NCBI GenBank assembly: GCA_025363495.1
Contig: JANYDR010000554.1
Coordinates: 1-6,264, forward strand
DNA: 6,264 nucleotides
Direction of reading: 5' to 3'
DNA from: Cyclobacteriaceae bacterium
GTDB taxonomy: Bacteria > Bacteroidota > Bacteroidia > Cytophagales > Cyclobacteriaceae
The position numbers were made by a program, and so were the translations under genes. This document shows, in pieces, positions 1-6,264 of this stretch; within the stretch, counting starts at the first letter, position 1; each line of letters starts with the position of its first letter. The notes below the pieces were generated by a model. The model worked only from the letters and a program-made list of their open reading frames with translations, did not search any database and was not told the origin of the DNA.

Positions 1-2
1 TT

Positions 3-767
3 TTTGGGATCTGCGTGGTGTTTGCGGCTACTCAGCTATTAGAAAACATTCTTGGTGATACTTACTGGAACAAGTTGATTTCATATACATTCTCTTTCCT
101 GGCTACTGTATATTGGATTGACTTTCTTTCGTTGGGATTACTAAGAAGAAACAAAACGGTTGGCAGGCTTTACAGACCAATATTTTTATTCTTTAATGCA
201 ATAAGTTTAGGATTTATCTATCGTCCTTTTCTGCAAATAATCTCAACAAACGTTAACCGATGGAAGGCCGGTCTTTTTCTTATAATCCTTTTCTTTGCTT
301 CTTCTTTATCTGCCTACATGTCTCTGAGGAATATCTTTCATTGGCCAAATATTTTCGATACCCGTCCCTTTAAAGCAACGGAAAGAGGATACTCCAGTGA
401 CAATTATTATTTAGACCGCATCCATGATGACAGCAGAGTAATCAGGGCTTGCATTCAATCCGATTTTATAAAAGATAATTACGTCAGAGTATTCATTCCC
501 TACAGATCGGAATATGCAGAATACATTTCAAAAGAAGGAAAACAGACTTTCTCCGAAATTGTGACTGTCTATTTAAATGATTCCCCTCCAATCAACATCA
601 AATGGCTTGAGTATAACCGAAGCAATGCCAGTCAAACCGGTATTATCGGATATTTACCTATTACAAATTTATCAGAAGGAGAAAATGAAATCACCATTAA
701 AATCAAAGGCCAAACCTACCGTGATGAAAGTGATGACAAACTTGTTATTCCATTCTGGAAAGAATAG
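3..767 (+). CDS. Hypothetical membrane protein, C-terminal part (5' end outside window)
   Basis: The frame is open from the first complete codon at position 3 to a TAG stop at 765-767. The gene therefore probably begins upstream; a GTG at 15 is the only early alternative start and has no convincing ribosome binding site. The visible part has two halves. The first, about nt 75-320, carries three hydrophobic stretches (around LISYTFSFLATVYWI, PIFLFFNAISLGF and AGLFLIILFFASSLSAY) that look like membrane segments. The second, about nt 340-767, is polar and rich in predicted beta strands (VRVFIPY, IVTVYLND, NEITIKIKG) and resembles an extracytoplasmic beta-sandwich or Ig-like domain, although no family motif is recognised. 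I do not recognise the protein and assign no function. A 113-base gap separates it from the next gene, so the two are probably transcribed separately. Coding is well supported; identity is unknown. Confidence 0.75.
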   Translation, partial: FGICVVFAATQLLENILGDTYWNKLISYTFSFLATVYWIDFLSLGLLRRNKTVGRLYRPIFLFFNAISLGFIYRPFLQIISTNVNRWKAGLFLIILFFASSLSAYMSLRNIFHWPNIFDTRPFKATERGYSSDNYYLDRIHDDSRVIRACIQSDFIKDNYVRVFIPYRSEYAEYISKEGKQTFSEIVTVYLNDSPPINIKWLEYNRSNASQTGIIGYLPITNLSEGENEITIKIKGQTYRDESDDKLVIPFWKE

Positions 768-791
768 ATCAATTCACCGACCAACACTTTT

Positions 792-825
792 TTTGCGCTC
801 TTCCTGAGAAATAATAATATATTTC
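792..825 (+). promoter_or_regulatory. Candidate Bacteroidota-type promoter for the M24 peptidase gene
   Basis: TTTG at 792-795 is followed after 22 bases by TATATTTC at 818-825. The second element matches the Bacteroidota -7 consensus TAnnTTTG except for the last base, and the spacing lies within the range reported for this phylum. It lies about 55 bases upstream of the ATG at 881, in the only gap before that gene. AT-rich intergenic DNA yields such matches by chance, so this is a suggestion only. Confidence 0.35.
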
Positions 826-880
826 CCGTGAATACTCAAGCTTTAAACGTTATGCCTATCACTTTAAACTCCTTAACCAA

Positions 881-2203
881 ATGAAACTTATTCTCGCCGT
901 CCTACTAACGTTTGCACTGCAGGCTTCTTTCGCCCAATATCCCCTGGTGCTTACCCAGCGCGATCAGGCCAAAGTGATTGATGATCTTCTTGACGACCGC
1001 CTTCGGAATCTCCTGCCTGTTCTTATGCGCAGGGAAGGTTTTGATATGTGGGTTGTAATCTCACGTGAATACAACGAAGATCCCGTTATTAAAACTTTAT
1101 TACCAGCAACATGGATGGCGGCACGTCGTACCACGATGCTCGTTGCTTTTGATAAGGGAACTGAAATTGAATACCTGGCCGTAGCTCGTTACGATGTTGG
1201 AAAGGTTTTCAAACGCGCATGGGAACCAGATTCAAATCCCGATCAGTGGGCACAACTTGGAAAAATTATTGCTGATCGCAATCCTAAAAAGATCGGCGTG
1301 AATAAAGCTCCATCCTGGGGACACTCCGATGGATTGACGTCAAACGACTATGATAAACTTATCAGTGTTTTACCGAAAGCACTTCAACCTAAAGTTGCGT
1401 CGGCAGAAAAACTCTCTGTTGCGTGGCTCGAAACCCGTACTGAAAAAGAAATGGTTATCTATCAGCAAATATGCCGTATAGCCCACACTATCATTGCTGA
1501 AGGATTTACCGACAAAGTAATCCAGCCAGGAGTAACTACCACTGAAGATGTGGTTTGGTGGTATCGCGAAAAAATTAAAGAACTGAAATTAGATACATGG
1601 TTCCATCCTTCAGTTGACATTCAACGCAATGAACCTGCCGCTGTTACAGCAAAACGTCAATGGCCAGTGGTGATTTTGCCCGGCGATTTTCTTTGGGTGG
1701 ATTTTGGAATCTCTTATTTGAGATTGAACACGGATACTCAGCAGCATGCTTACGTTCTTAAAGCCGGCGAGACCGAAGCTCCTGAATATTTAAGAAATGC
1801 TCTTAAAAAAGGAAACCGCTTACAAGACATCCTTACTTCCAACTTTAAAGAAGGCAAAACCGGTAATGAGATTCTTGCTGATTCACGCAAGCAAGCAATC
1901 GCAGAAGGTATAACTCCTTCTTTATATACTCATCCCATTGGCTTCCATGGTCATGCTGCTGGTACAACCATTGGTCAGTGGGATTCACAAGGCGGAGTTC
2001 CGTTTACGGGTGACTATCCTCAGCATTTGAAAACAGCTTACTCAATCGAACTGAATTGTTCTGTAAATATTCCTGAATGGAAAAAGGACGTTCGGATACA
2101 GTTGGAGGAAGATGGTTTCTTCGATGAGACAGGTTTTCACTATATTGATGGTCGGCTAACGGATCTAATTTTGATACCGAAGGCTATTGCCAACGCGAAG
2201 TAG
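881..2203 (+). CDS. Secreted M24-family metallopeptidase (Xaa-Pro aminopeptidase/prolidase-like)
   Basis: A 440-residue protein. Residues 1-18 form a signal peptide (K2, a hydrophobic core, then SFA with cleavage likely before Q19), so it should act in the periplasm or outside the cell. Residues of about 27-180 fit the creatinase-type N-terminal domain and about 185-435 the pita-bread M24 catalytic domain. Five metal ligands can be placed: D274 and D285 (11 apart, as in E. coli methionine aminopeptidase and PepP), H351 in HPIG, E390 in SIEL, and E409 in QLEED. H358, seven residues after H351, matches the second active-site histidine. The set predicts a working dinuclear metallopeptidase that probably removes N-terminal residues next to proline or cleaves X-Pro dipeptides. 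The usual histidine about 17 residues before the first Asp (E. coli PepP H243) is not seen; H242 in the sequence FHPSV is the nearest. The start is set by the signal peptide; no Shine-Dalgarno is visible. Exact substrate is unknown. The gene appears monocistronic. Confidence 0.9.
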   Translation: MKLILAVLLTFALQASFAQYPLVLTQRDQAKVIDDLLDDRLRNLLPVLMRREGFDMWVVISREYNEDPVIKTLLPATWMAARRTTMLVAFDKGTEIEYLAVARYDVGKVFKRAWEPDSNPDQWAQLGKIIADRNPKKIGVNKAPSWGHSDGLTSNDYDKLISVLPKALQPKVASAEKLSVAWLETRTEKEMVIYQQICRIAHTIIAEGFTDKVIQPGVTTTEDVVWWYREKIKELKLDTWFHPSVDIQRNEPAAVTAKRQWPVVILPGDFLWVDFGISYLRLNTDTQQHAYVLKAGETEAPEYLRNALKKGNRLQDILTSNFKEGKTGNEILADSRKQAIAEGITPSLYTHPIGFHGHAAGTTIGQWDSQGGVPFTGDYPQHLKTAYSIELNCSVNIPEWKKDVRIQLEEDGFFDETGFHYIDGRLTDLILIPKAIANAK

Positions 2204-2218
2204 GTATCGGGGGTAATG

Positions 2219-2307
2219 TACTTTGACATTCGAAATTCGAAATTGGACATTTAATATTTGTATTTAAAATATCGAACGCCAAACGCAGAATTTCAAATGT
2301 CGAAGTA
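2219..2307. repeat. Long imperfect inverted repeat (hairpin or REP-like element)
   Basis: The arms 2219-2238 and 2288-2307 are 20 bases each and pair with 18 Watson-Crick pairs, one G-T wobble (2224/2302) and one mismatch (2231/2295). The left arm continues into a tandem 7-base repeat, CGAAATT at 2231-2237 and 2238-2244. Inside the loop, TTGG at 2243-2246 can pair with CCAA at 2279-2282, and ATATTT/AAATAT forms a small inner hairpin. A run of five Ts follows at 2314-2318, seven bases after the right arm, so it could end transcription of the peptidase gene. The long loop and AT-rich stem are not those of a classic intrinsic terminator; a dispersed intergenic repeat or a degenerate miniature element is equally possible. 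Confidence 0.6.
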
Positions 2308-2359
2308 GTTGCATTTTTGATCTTAGTTTCCGCTAAATCTATAAAGACTTAACTATCTA

Positions 2360-3082
2360 ATGAGATTATTACGAGCAGTACACACCCTCTACGGTTCGTT
2401 TGTATTCCTCGTTCTCTTTCTCATTTTGTTAATTCCGTTACTGGTTCCAATAATCTTTCCCAAAAAATTCCGCTGGGTTGGTGTTATCAACAGATTGTGG
2501 GCAAAATTGCTGTTCATTTTTGTTATCCTTCCTTATAAAGTGGAAAGTCGCTCTGGACTTGATCTCAAACGACAATACATCTTCTGCCCCAATCATTTTT
2601 CTTATCTCGACATTCCCACCATGGGACTAAATCCTGTCAACACGGTATTTGTTGGCAAGAATGACATGAAGAAGGTTCCCCTTTTTGGATTTATGTATGG
2701 CAGGTTACATATCACGGTCGACCGCAACCGGCTAAAAGGCAGATACGACAGTTTTATAAATTCACGGCAGGCGATTGAAGAGGGCAAGAGTCTTGTGTTT
2801 TATCCAGAAGGTGGAATCTATACGAAGAATGCTCCGGAGATGGTTCCTTTTAAGGATGGCGCTTTTAGACTGGCAATCGAAAAACAAATACCCATAGTAC
2901 CCGTCACCATTCCCTACAATTGGATAATTTTGCCACCCGATGAGTTTTTGCTCAGGCAGGGAAACGTTCGTGTAATTTTCCACGAACCCGTTGAAACCAC
3001 CGGCATGACAATAGCAGATGTCGACCAGTTGAAGCAAAGAGTATACAATACAATTGAAGAGGAATTAAGAAAGCATAAATGA
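2360..3082 (+). CDS. plsC: 1-acyl-sn-glycerol-3-phosphate acyltransferase (PlsC family)
   Basis: A 240-residue membrane-bound acyltransferase, a usual length for the family. It transfers an acyl group from acyl-ACP or acyl-CoA to lysophosphatidic acid, giving phosphatidic acid for phospholipid synthesis on the inner face of the cytoplasmic membrane. The family motifs appear in order: the catalytic HX4D as H79-F-S-Y-L-D84; the substrate-binding arginine in VDRNR (R122); the glycerophosphate-binding FYPEGG (E150, G151); and the IPIVPVTI block (residues 177-184, P181). A strongly hydrophobic segment at about residues 12-34 anchors it to the membrane. The ATG at 2360 lies just before this segment and no strong Shine-Dalgarno is visible. 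Its TGA stop overlaps the gatC ATG (ATGA at 3079-3082), so the two are probably co-transcribed and translationally coupled. Some PlsC-like proteins acylate other lipids such as ornithine lipids, so the exact acceptor is inferred. Paralogues are common in this phylum, so the symbol marks the family. Confidence 0.92.
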   Translation: MRLLRAVHTLYGSFVFLVLFLILLIPLLVPIIFPKKFRWVGVINRLWAKLLFIFVILPYKVESRSGLDLKRQYIFCPNHFSYLDIPTMGLNPVNTVFVGKNDMKKVPLFGFMYGRLHITVDRNRLKGRYDSFINSRQAIEEGKSLVFYPEGGIYTKNAPEMVPFKDGAFRLAIEKQIPIVPVTIPYNWIILPPDEFLLRQGNVRVIFHEPVETTGMTIADVDQLKQRVYNTIEEELRKHK

Positions 3083-3366
3083 AAATTGACAGGGCACTTC
3101 TGGATAAAATTGCGCATCTCTCACGACTTGAGTTTGAAGAAAAAGATGCTGATAAAATAATGAACGAGATGAGTGCCATCGTCACGTGGGTGGAGCAACT
3201 TAAAGAAGTAAATACTGATGGCGTTGAGCCTCTCACCACTATGAGTCATGAAATAAACGCCTTGCGCGAAGATGAAGTGAAGCCGCACCTTCCTCATGAT
3301 AAAGCCTTACTGAACGCTCCTAAAAAAGACGCTGATTATTTTCGCGTACCGAAAGTCCTGGAGTAA
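3079..3366 (+). CDS. gatC: Asp-tRNA(Asn)/Glu-tRNA(Gln) amidotransferase subunit C
   Basis: A complete 95-residue GatC, the small subunit of the GatCAB amidotransferase. GatCAB converts misacylated Glu-tRNA(Gln) and/or Asp-tRNA(Asn) to the correct Gln- or Asn-tRNA in the cytoplasm; GatC wraps around and stabilises GatA against GatB. The recognisable features are the N-terminal helix with HLSRLEF, the VEQLKEVNTDGVEPL block (residues 38-52), NALREDEV (60-67), the NAP motif (79-81) and the C-terminal FRVPKVLE (88-95). Its ATG overlaps the plsC stop by four bases. An AGAGGA at 3058-3063 is rather far upstream for a ribosome binding site, so initiation probably depends on coupling to plsC translation. 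gatA and gatB are not in the window, so the three subunit genes are not adjacent here. The next gene begins only 15 bases after the stop. Confidence 0.96.
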   Translation: MKIDRALLDKIAHLSRLEFEEKDADKIMNEMSAIVTWVEQLKEVNTDGVEPLTTMSHEINALREDEVKPHLPHDKALLNAPKKDADYFRVPKVLE

Positions 3367-3381
3367 CCACAACGGCCAAAC

Positions 3382-6264
3382 ATGTACATTTTACAATTCT
3401 GGAAAACCTGGACACCCGTTTACCGACGCTTATGGTGGATCATGCTGGTTGCATTTATGGCGTCACTGGCGTTCGTAGTCATCTCATTAATCCAACAACC
3501 CGGACCAGTATTCACGTGGCAGCAACTTCAGGAGCTGAAGCGGCAGGATATTCCTATATATAATGTTGAAGTGGGCGGTATTGATCTGCCAGTGCAAACT
3601 GAAAATTATATTTTGTTTGAACGATGGCTGGGGAATCCTATTCAGATAAATTCCCAGGCCCTTGATATATACCTGATCTTCTTCTCTGCCGGGTTGGTGA
3701 TTCTGCTTGCAATACTATCAGTACTTCCCCGCTTTTGGTTTCTGGCAGGTGCGGGTGCGATGGTATTTATGATTTCAAGTTTTCAATTGGAAGCTCTGGA
3801 AATCTTTGGCCTTGGGAATAAAATTCCTACGATCGCTACAATGGTATTGTTTATAGTTATAGGACTTTATTATCAGTTCCTGAACATTACCGCTTCGTTC
3901 TTACAGCGCATTCTGATTCTCCTTACATCAATAATTTTTATTGGGCTAATGATTGCTGGATTTTCCGAAACTCCCCATCCTCTCAGATACTTATCAATTC
4001 ATACACTTCCATCATCGATCGTTTTACTATTGATCTTTATAATTCTAATTGCTCATGAGATCATGGCGTCCTTTGTTTCGCTCGTGGGGAAAGGCACACG
4101 CAATTCAAAAACCCTTCGACATTATCTAACCATCAGTATTTTCTACCTGGTCAATCTCTGGCTGGCATACCTCGATCGAATAAACTATATCGATTGGGCA
4201 TTCACCATTCCACCCATCCTCTTGCTGATTATCTCAGGAGTTCTTGCCATCTGGGGGATCCGCCAACGACAACCTCAGTATGAACAAATCATACCGGCTG
4301 ATCCTTTTGGGGTTTATGTAATTGTGTCTCTTGGTATAATTTCATTTTCAACATTGGGTTTATTCATCGCATCATCAGAAGATGTCGTATTGCTTTCATT
4401 GAATGACCTGATTTTATATGCACACATCGGTTATGGAATGATCTTTCTTCTATACGTGATATCCAACTTTCTTCCGATGCTCGCATCAAATTTTCAGGTA
4501 TATCGCGTGTTGTATAAACCGACTGTGATGCCATATTTCTCGTATCGGATCGCAGGGTTGATCTTTACATTAGCATTTGTATTCTATCGTAGCTGGATCG
4601 TACCGGTAAACCATTTTGTCTCCGGATATTATACAGCTCTTGGGGATTTATATGCATCAGAAGATGATCCGACATTGGCAATGGGATACTACAAACGGGC
4701 CAATTTTTACGCCTCCTATAATCAACATGCAGCAACAGCGCTTGCCGAAATAGAAGCCGGAAGAGGTAATTCCTTAAAAGAAAGAAATTACCTTAATGAT
4801 GCAAATTCTTACAAGCCAACAGAATTCACACTTATAAGCGGAGCACAAACTTATTACGGAAATTCATTGGAGCATGTATTGGAACTTCAGGAGGCTAGTG
4901 AACTTTTACCCCGAAGCGGAATCATCAAAAACAATCTCGGCCTTGCTTATTCAAGACTGGGAATGACGGACTCTGCTTACAGGTTTTTTATTGAAGCCGG
5001 AAAAAATAATGCTACTCAAGCCTCAGCAGAAATGAATTTACTTGGCGTAATGGCCGATACCGATGTGAATATTGATCCTGATTCCGTCTATAAGCTTATT
5101 AGTACTAACCAGACCAGAGTAAAAAGTAATGTGATCGCTATCGCTAACCACCAGGCGAAGTTGATGGATATTAGTACGGAATTTCCAAAAGATTCAATTC
5201 TAAACTTATTTTCAGCCACACTAATCGGTAACTACATTACAAATCATATCAATAAACCTGACACTACTTTTCTATCAACATGCATTTTATTTGCACACAA
5301 TAAAAAGAATAAACATTTTAGTGAACTCATTCTCGTACCAGCCGCAAAAGCTCTTTATGCTGCAGGACAAGTGAACAGGTCGTTTCAATTACTTCAGGAA
5401 GTCATTTTTAGTTCAAATAATCCAGGTCCTCACAATACTACCCTGGCATTGTGGTCACTTGATCAGGAGAAACCAGACGTAGCAATGTCTTATTTGAAAT
5501 ATGCAATGTATAAATCTATCCAGGCGCCTCTCGTCAATGTCGTAGCGATTGCTGAAACAGGAAAGATCAACGAGGCAATTATTGCATGGGACACTCTTCA
5601 TACACGAAAAGATTCTGTAACACGTTCAATTGCTGAAAGCATGAAACGGGTATTGGGTGGCCCGGTCTCATGGTTTGCTGGTTTTACGAACAAAGAGAAA
5701 TATCAATACCTGCGTTACCGTGTATCCATCGAAGATTCAGTACAGTTTACAAGTCTGCTGAATCAACTCGCTGACGAGGATCTCAAAGCCAAAGCAATTC
5801 TTGACAGATCAAAGAAATGGTTTGATCAGGATGAAATTGGAAAGGCTGCCAGAATGTATCAACGCTTGCAAGGACTTCACCTTACCGATATGGTATTGTT
5901 TGCAAAGATTAAATATTATGAGTTGCGACTTTTTGCAGCGCAAGGATACCAGCCGTTGATCGATGAGCAAATCAAAAAAGGAGTCTTGTTTGGCCCTTAC
6001 CATGAAACAGAACGTATCTATTACGAAGCATTAAGATCAGTTGCTTCCGGAGATTCAATGCAAGCAATGAAAAACTTCCACTGGCTTGCTGTTAATAATT
6101 CCTATTTTGACGAAGGGGTTGTCGCATCTGCATCATTTTTTAAGGATCACGGAACCAACAAGCGCAAGTCATATCTGATTTTGTCAGAAGCCTTGCAGGC
6201 CAATCCAAACTCCGTAAAAATTCTGAAGGCCTACATTCCGGCAGCACGCGCGAGTGACTACGAT
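3382..6264 (+). CDS. Large multi-pass membrane protein with TPR-like C-terminal domain (3' end outside window)
   Basis: The frame is open for 961 codons from ATG 3382 to the last base, with no stop, so the gene continues past the right edge. The upstream in-frame stop is the gatC TAA at 3364-3366, and no other start lies between it and this ATG. Residues 1-410 contain about 11 hydrophobic segments, near residues 17-38, 95-115, 117-134, 150-167, 177-195, 211-232, 248-265, 272-294, 310-331, 344-367 and 389-408. From about 415 onwards the protein is soluble and alpha-helical. Two good tetratricopeptide repeats are visible: residues 420-440 (L420, G421, Y424, A433, Y437, A440) and 519-539 (L519, G520, Y523, G527, A532, F536, A539). 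Weaker repeat-like helices follow near 690-708, 805-830 and 930-961. TPRs usually bind proteins, so it may be a membrane scaffold or assembly factor; no catalytic motif is seen and I name no function. It probably shares a transcript with plsC and gatC. Confidence 0.88.
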   Translation, partial: MYILQFWKTWTPVYRRLWWIMLVAFMASLAFVVISLIQQPGPVFTWQQLQELKRQDIPIYNVEVGGIDLPVQTENYILFERWLGNPIQINSQALDIYLIFFSAGLVILLAILSVLPRFWFLAGAGAMVFMISSFQLEALEIFGLGNKIPTIATMVLFIVIGLYYQFLNITASFLQRILILLTSIIFIGLMIAGFSETPHPLRYLSIHTLPSSIVLLLIFIILIAHEIMASFVSLVGKGTRNSKTLRHYLTISIFYLVNLWLAYLDRINYIDWAFTIPPILLLIISGVLAIWGIRQRQPQYEQIIPADPFGVYVIVSLGIISFSTLGLFIASSEDVVLLSLNDLILYAHIGYGMIFLLYVISNFLPMLASNFQVYRVLYKPTVMPYFSYRIAGLIFTLAFVFYRSWIVPVNHFVSGYYTALGDLYASEDDPTLAMGYYKRANFYASYNQHAATALAEIEAGRGNSLKERNYLNDANSYKPTEFTLISGAQTYYGNSLEHVLELQEASELLPRSGIIKNNLGLAYSRLGMTDSAYRFFIEAGKNNATQASAEMNLLGVMADTDVNIDPDSVYKLISTNQTRVKSNVIAIANHQAKLMDISTEFPKDSILNLFSATLIGNYITNHINKPDTTFLSTCILFAHNKKNKHFSELILVPAAKALYAAGQVNRSFQLLQEVIFSSNNPGPHNTTLALWSLDQEKPDVAMSYLKYAMYKSIQAPLVNVVAIAETGKINEAIIAWDTLHTRKDSVTRSIAESMKRVLGGPVSWFAGFTNKEKYQYLRYRVSIEDSVQFTSLLNQLADEDLKAKAILDRSKKWFDQDEIGKAARMYQRLQGLHLTDMVLFAKIKYYELRLFAAQGYQPLIDEQIKKGVLFGPYHETERIYYEALRSVASGDSMQAMKNFHWLAVNNSYFDEGVVASASFFKDHGTNKRKSYLILSEALQANPNSVKILKAYIPAARASDYD

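Noticed and set aside
768..800. Possible terminator after the first gene (T-run at 788-794)
   Set aside because: No stable stem could be found immediately before the T-run.
577..807. 76-codon open frame on the + strand
   Set aside because: It lies largely inside the first membrane-protein gene in another frame and has a low-complexity, non-protein-like translation; it is a shadow ORF.
2219..2307. Insertion-sequence end or attachment site at the inverted repeat
   Set aside because: No transposase or integrase gene, no clear target-site duplication and no disrupted gene flank the repeat.
2316..2341. Possible promoter for plsC (TTTG at 2316-2319 and TAAATCTA at 2334-2341)
   Set aside because: The spacer is only 14 bases and the second element matches the Bacteroidota -7 consensus poorly, so I do not call it.
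2602..3239. Four overlapping minus-strand open frames (2602-2787, 2762-3037, 2914-3117, 2952-3239)
   Set aside because: They lie antisense to plsC and gatC, both identified with confidence by their motifs; the translations show no recognisable domain.
5809..6003. 64-codon minus-strand open frame
   Set aside because: It is antisense to the large TPR membrane gene, whose frame is uninterrupted here; no supporting start signal or domain is seen.

Overview
The window looks like an ordinary chromosomal stretch from a member of the Bacteroidota, most likely a Cytophagales-like bacterium. This is inferred from the AT-leaning composition, the lack of strong Shine-Dalgarno sequences before the starts, one plausible Bacteroidota-type promoter (TTTG ... 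TAnnTTT), a signal peptide ending in SFA|Q, and a gatC gene sitting away from gatA and gatB. No species can be named from the sequence alone. All five genes lie on the + strand. I saw no tRNA, rRNA, CRISPR array, transposase or phage gene.

Layout. (1) Positions 3-767 hold the C-terminal end of an unrecognised membrane protein cut by the left edge. (2) The 113-base gap after it holds a candidate promoter, a short direct repeat and a 10-codon leader ORF. (3) Positions 881-2203 encode a secreted M24-family (Xaa-Pro aminopeptidase/prolidase-like) metallopeptidase with all five metal ligands. (4) The 156-base gap 2204-2359 contains a long imperfect inverted repeat (2219-2307), the main non-coding structure here. 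(5) Positions 2360-3082 encode a PlsC-type 1-acylglycerol-3-phosphate acyltransferase. (6) Positions 3079-3366 encode GatC; its ATG overlaps the plsC stop codon. (7) From 3382 to the right edge runs an uninterrupted 961-codon reading frame with no stop in the window. It encodes a large protein with about 11 transmembrane segments followed by a long TPR-like helical domain.

plsC, gatC and the large TPR membrane gene are packed tightly (4-base overlap, then a 15-base gap) and probably form one transcript. PlsC works in phospholipid synthesis and GatC in tRNA-dependent amidation, so the operon joins housekeeping functions with no obvious biochemical link. The downstream TPR protein is the least understood and most interesting gene. 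No clear defence, mobile or biosynthetic system is visible.
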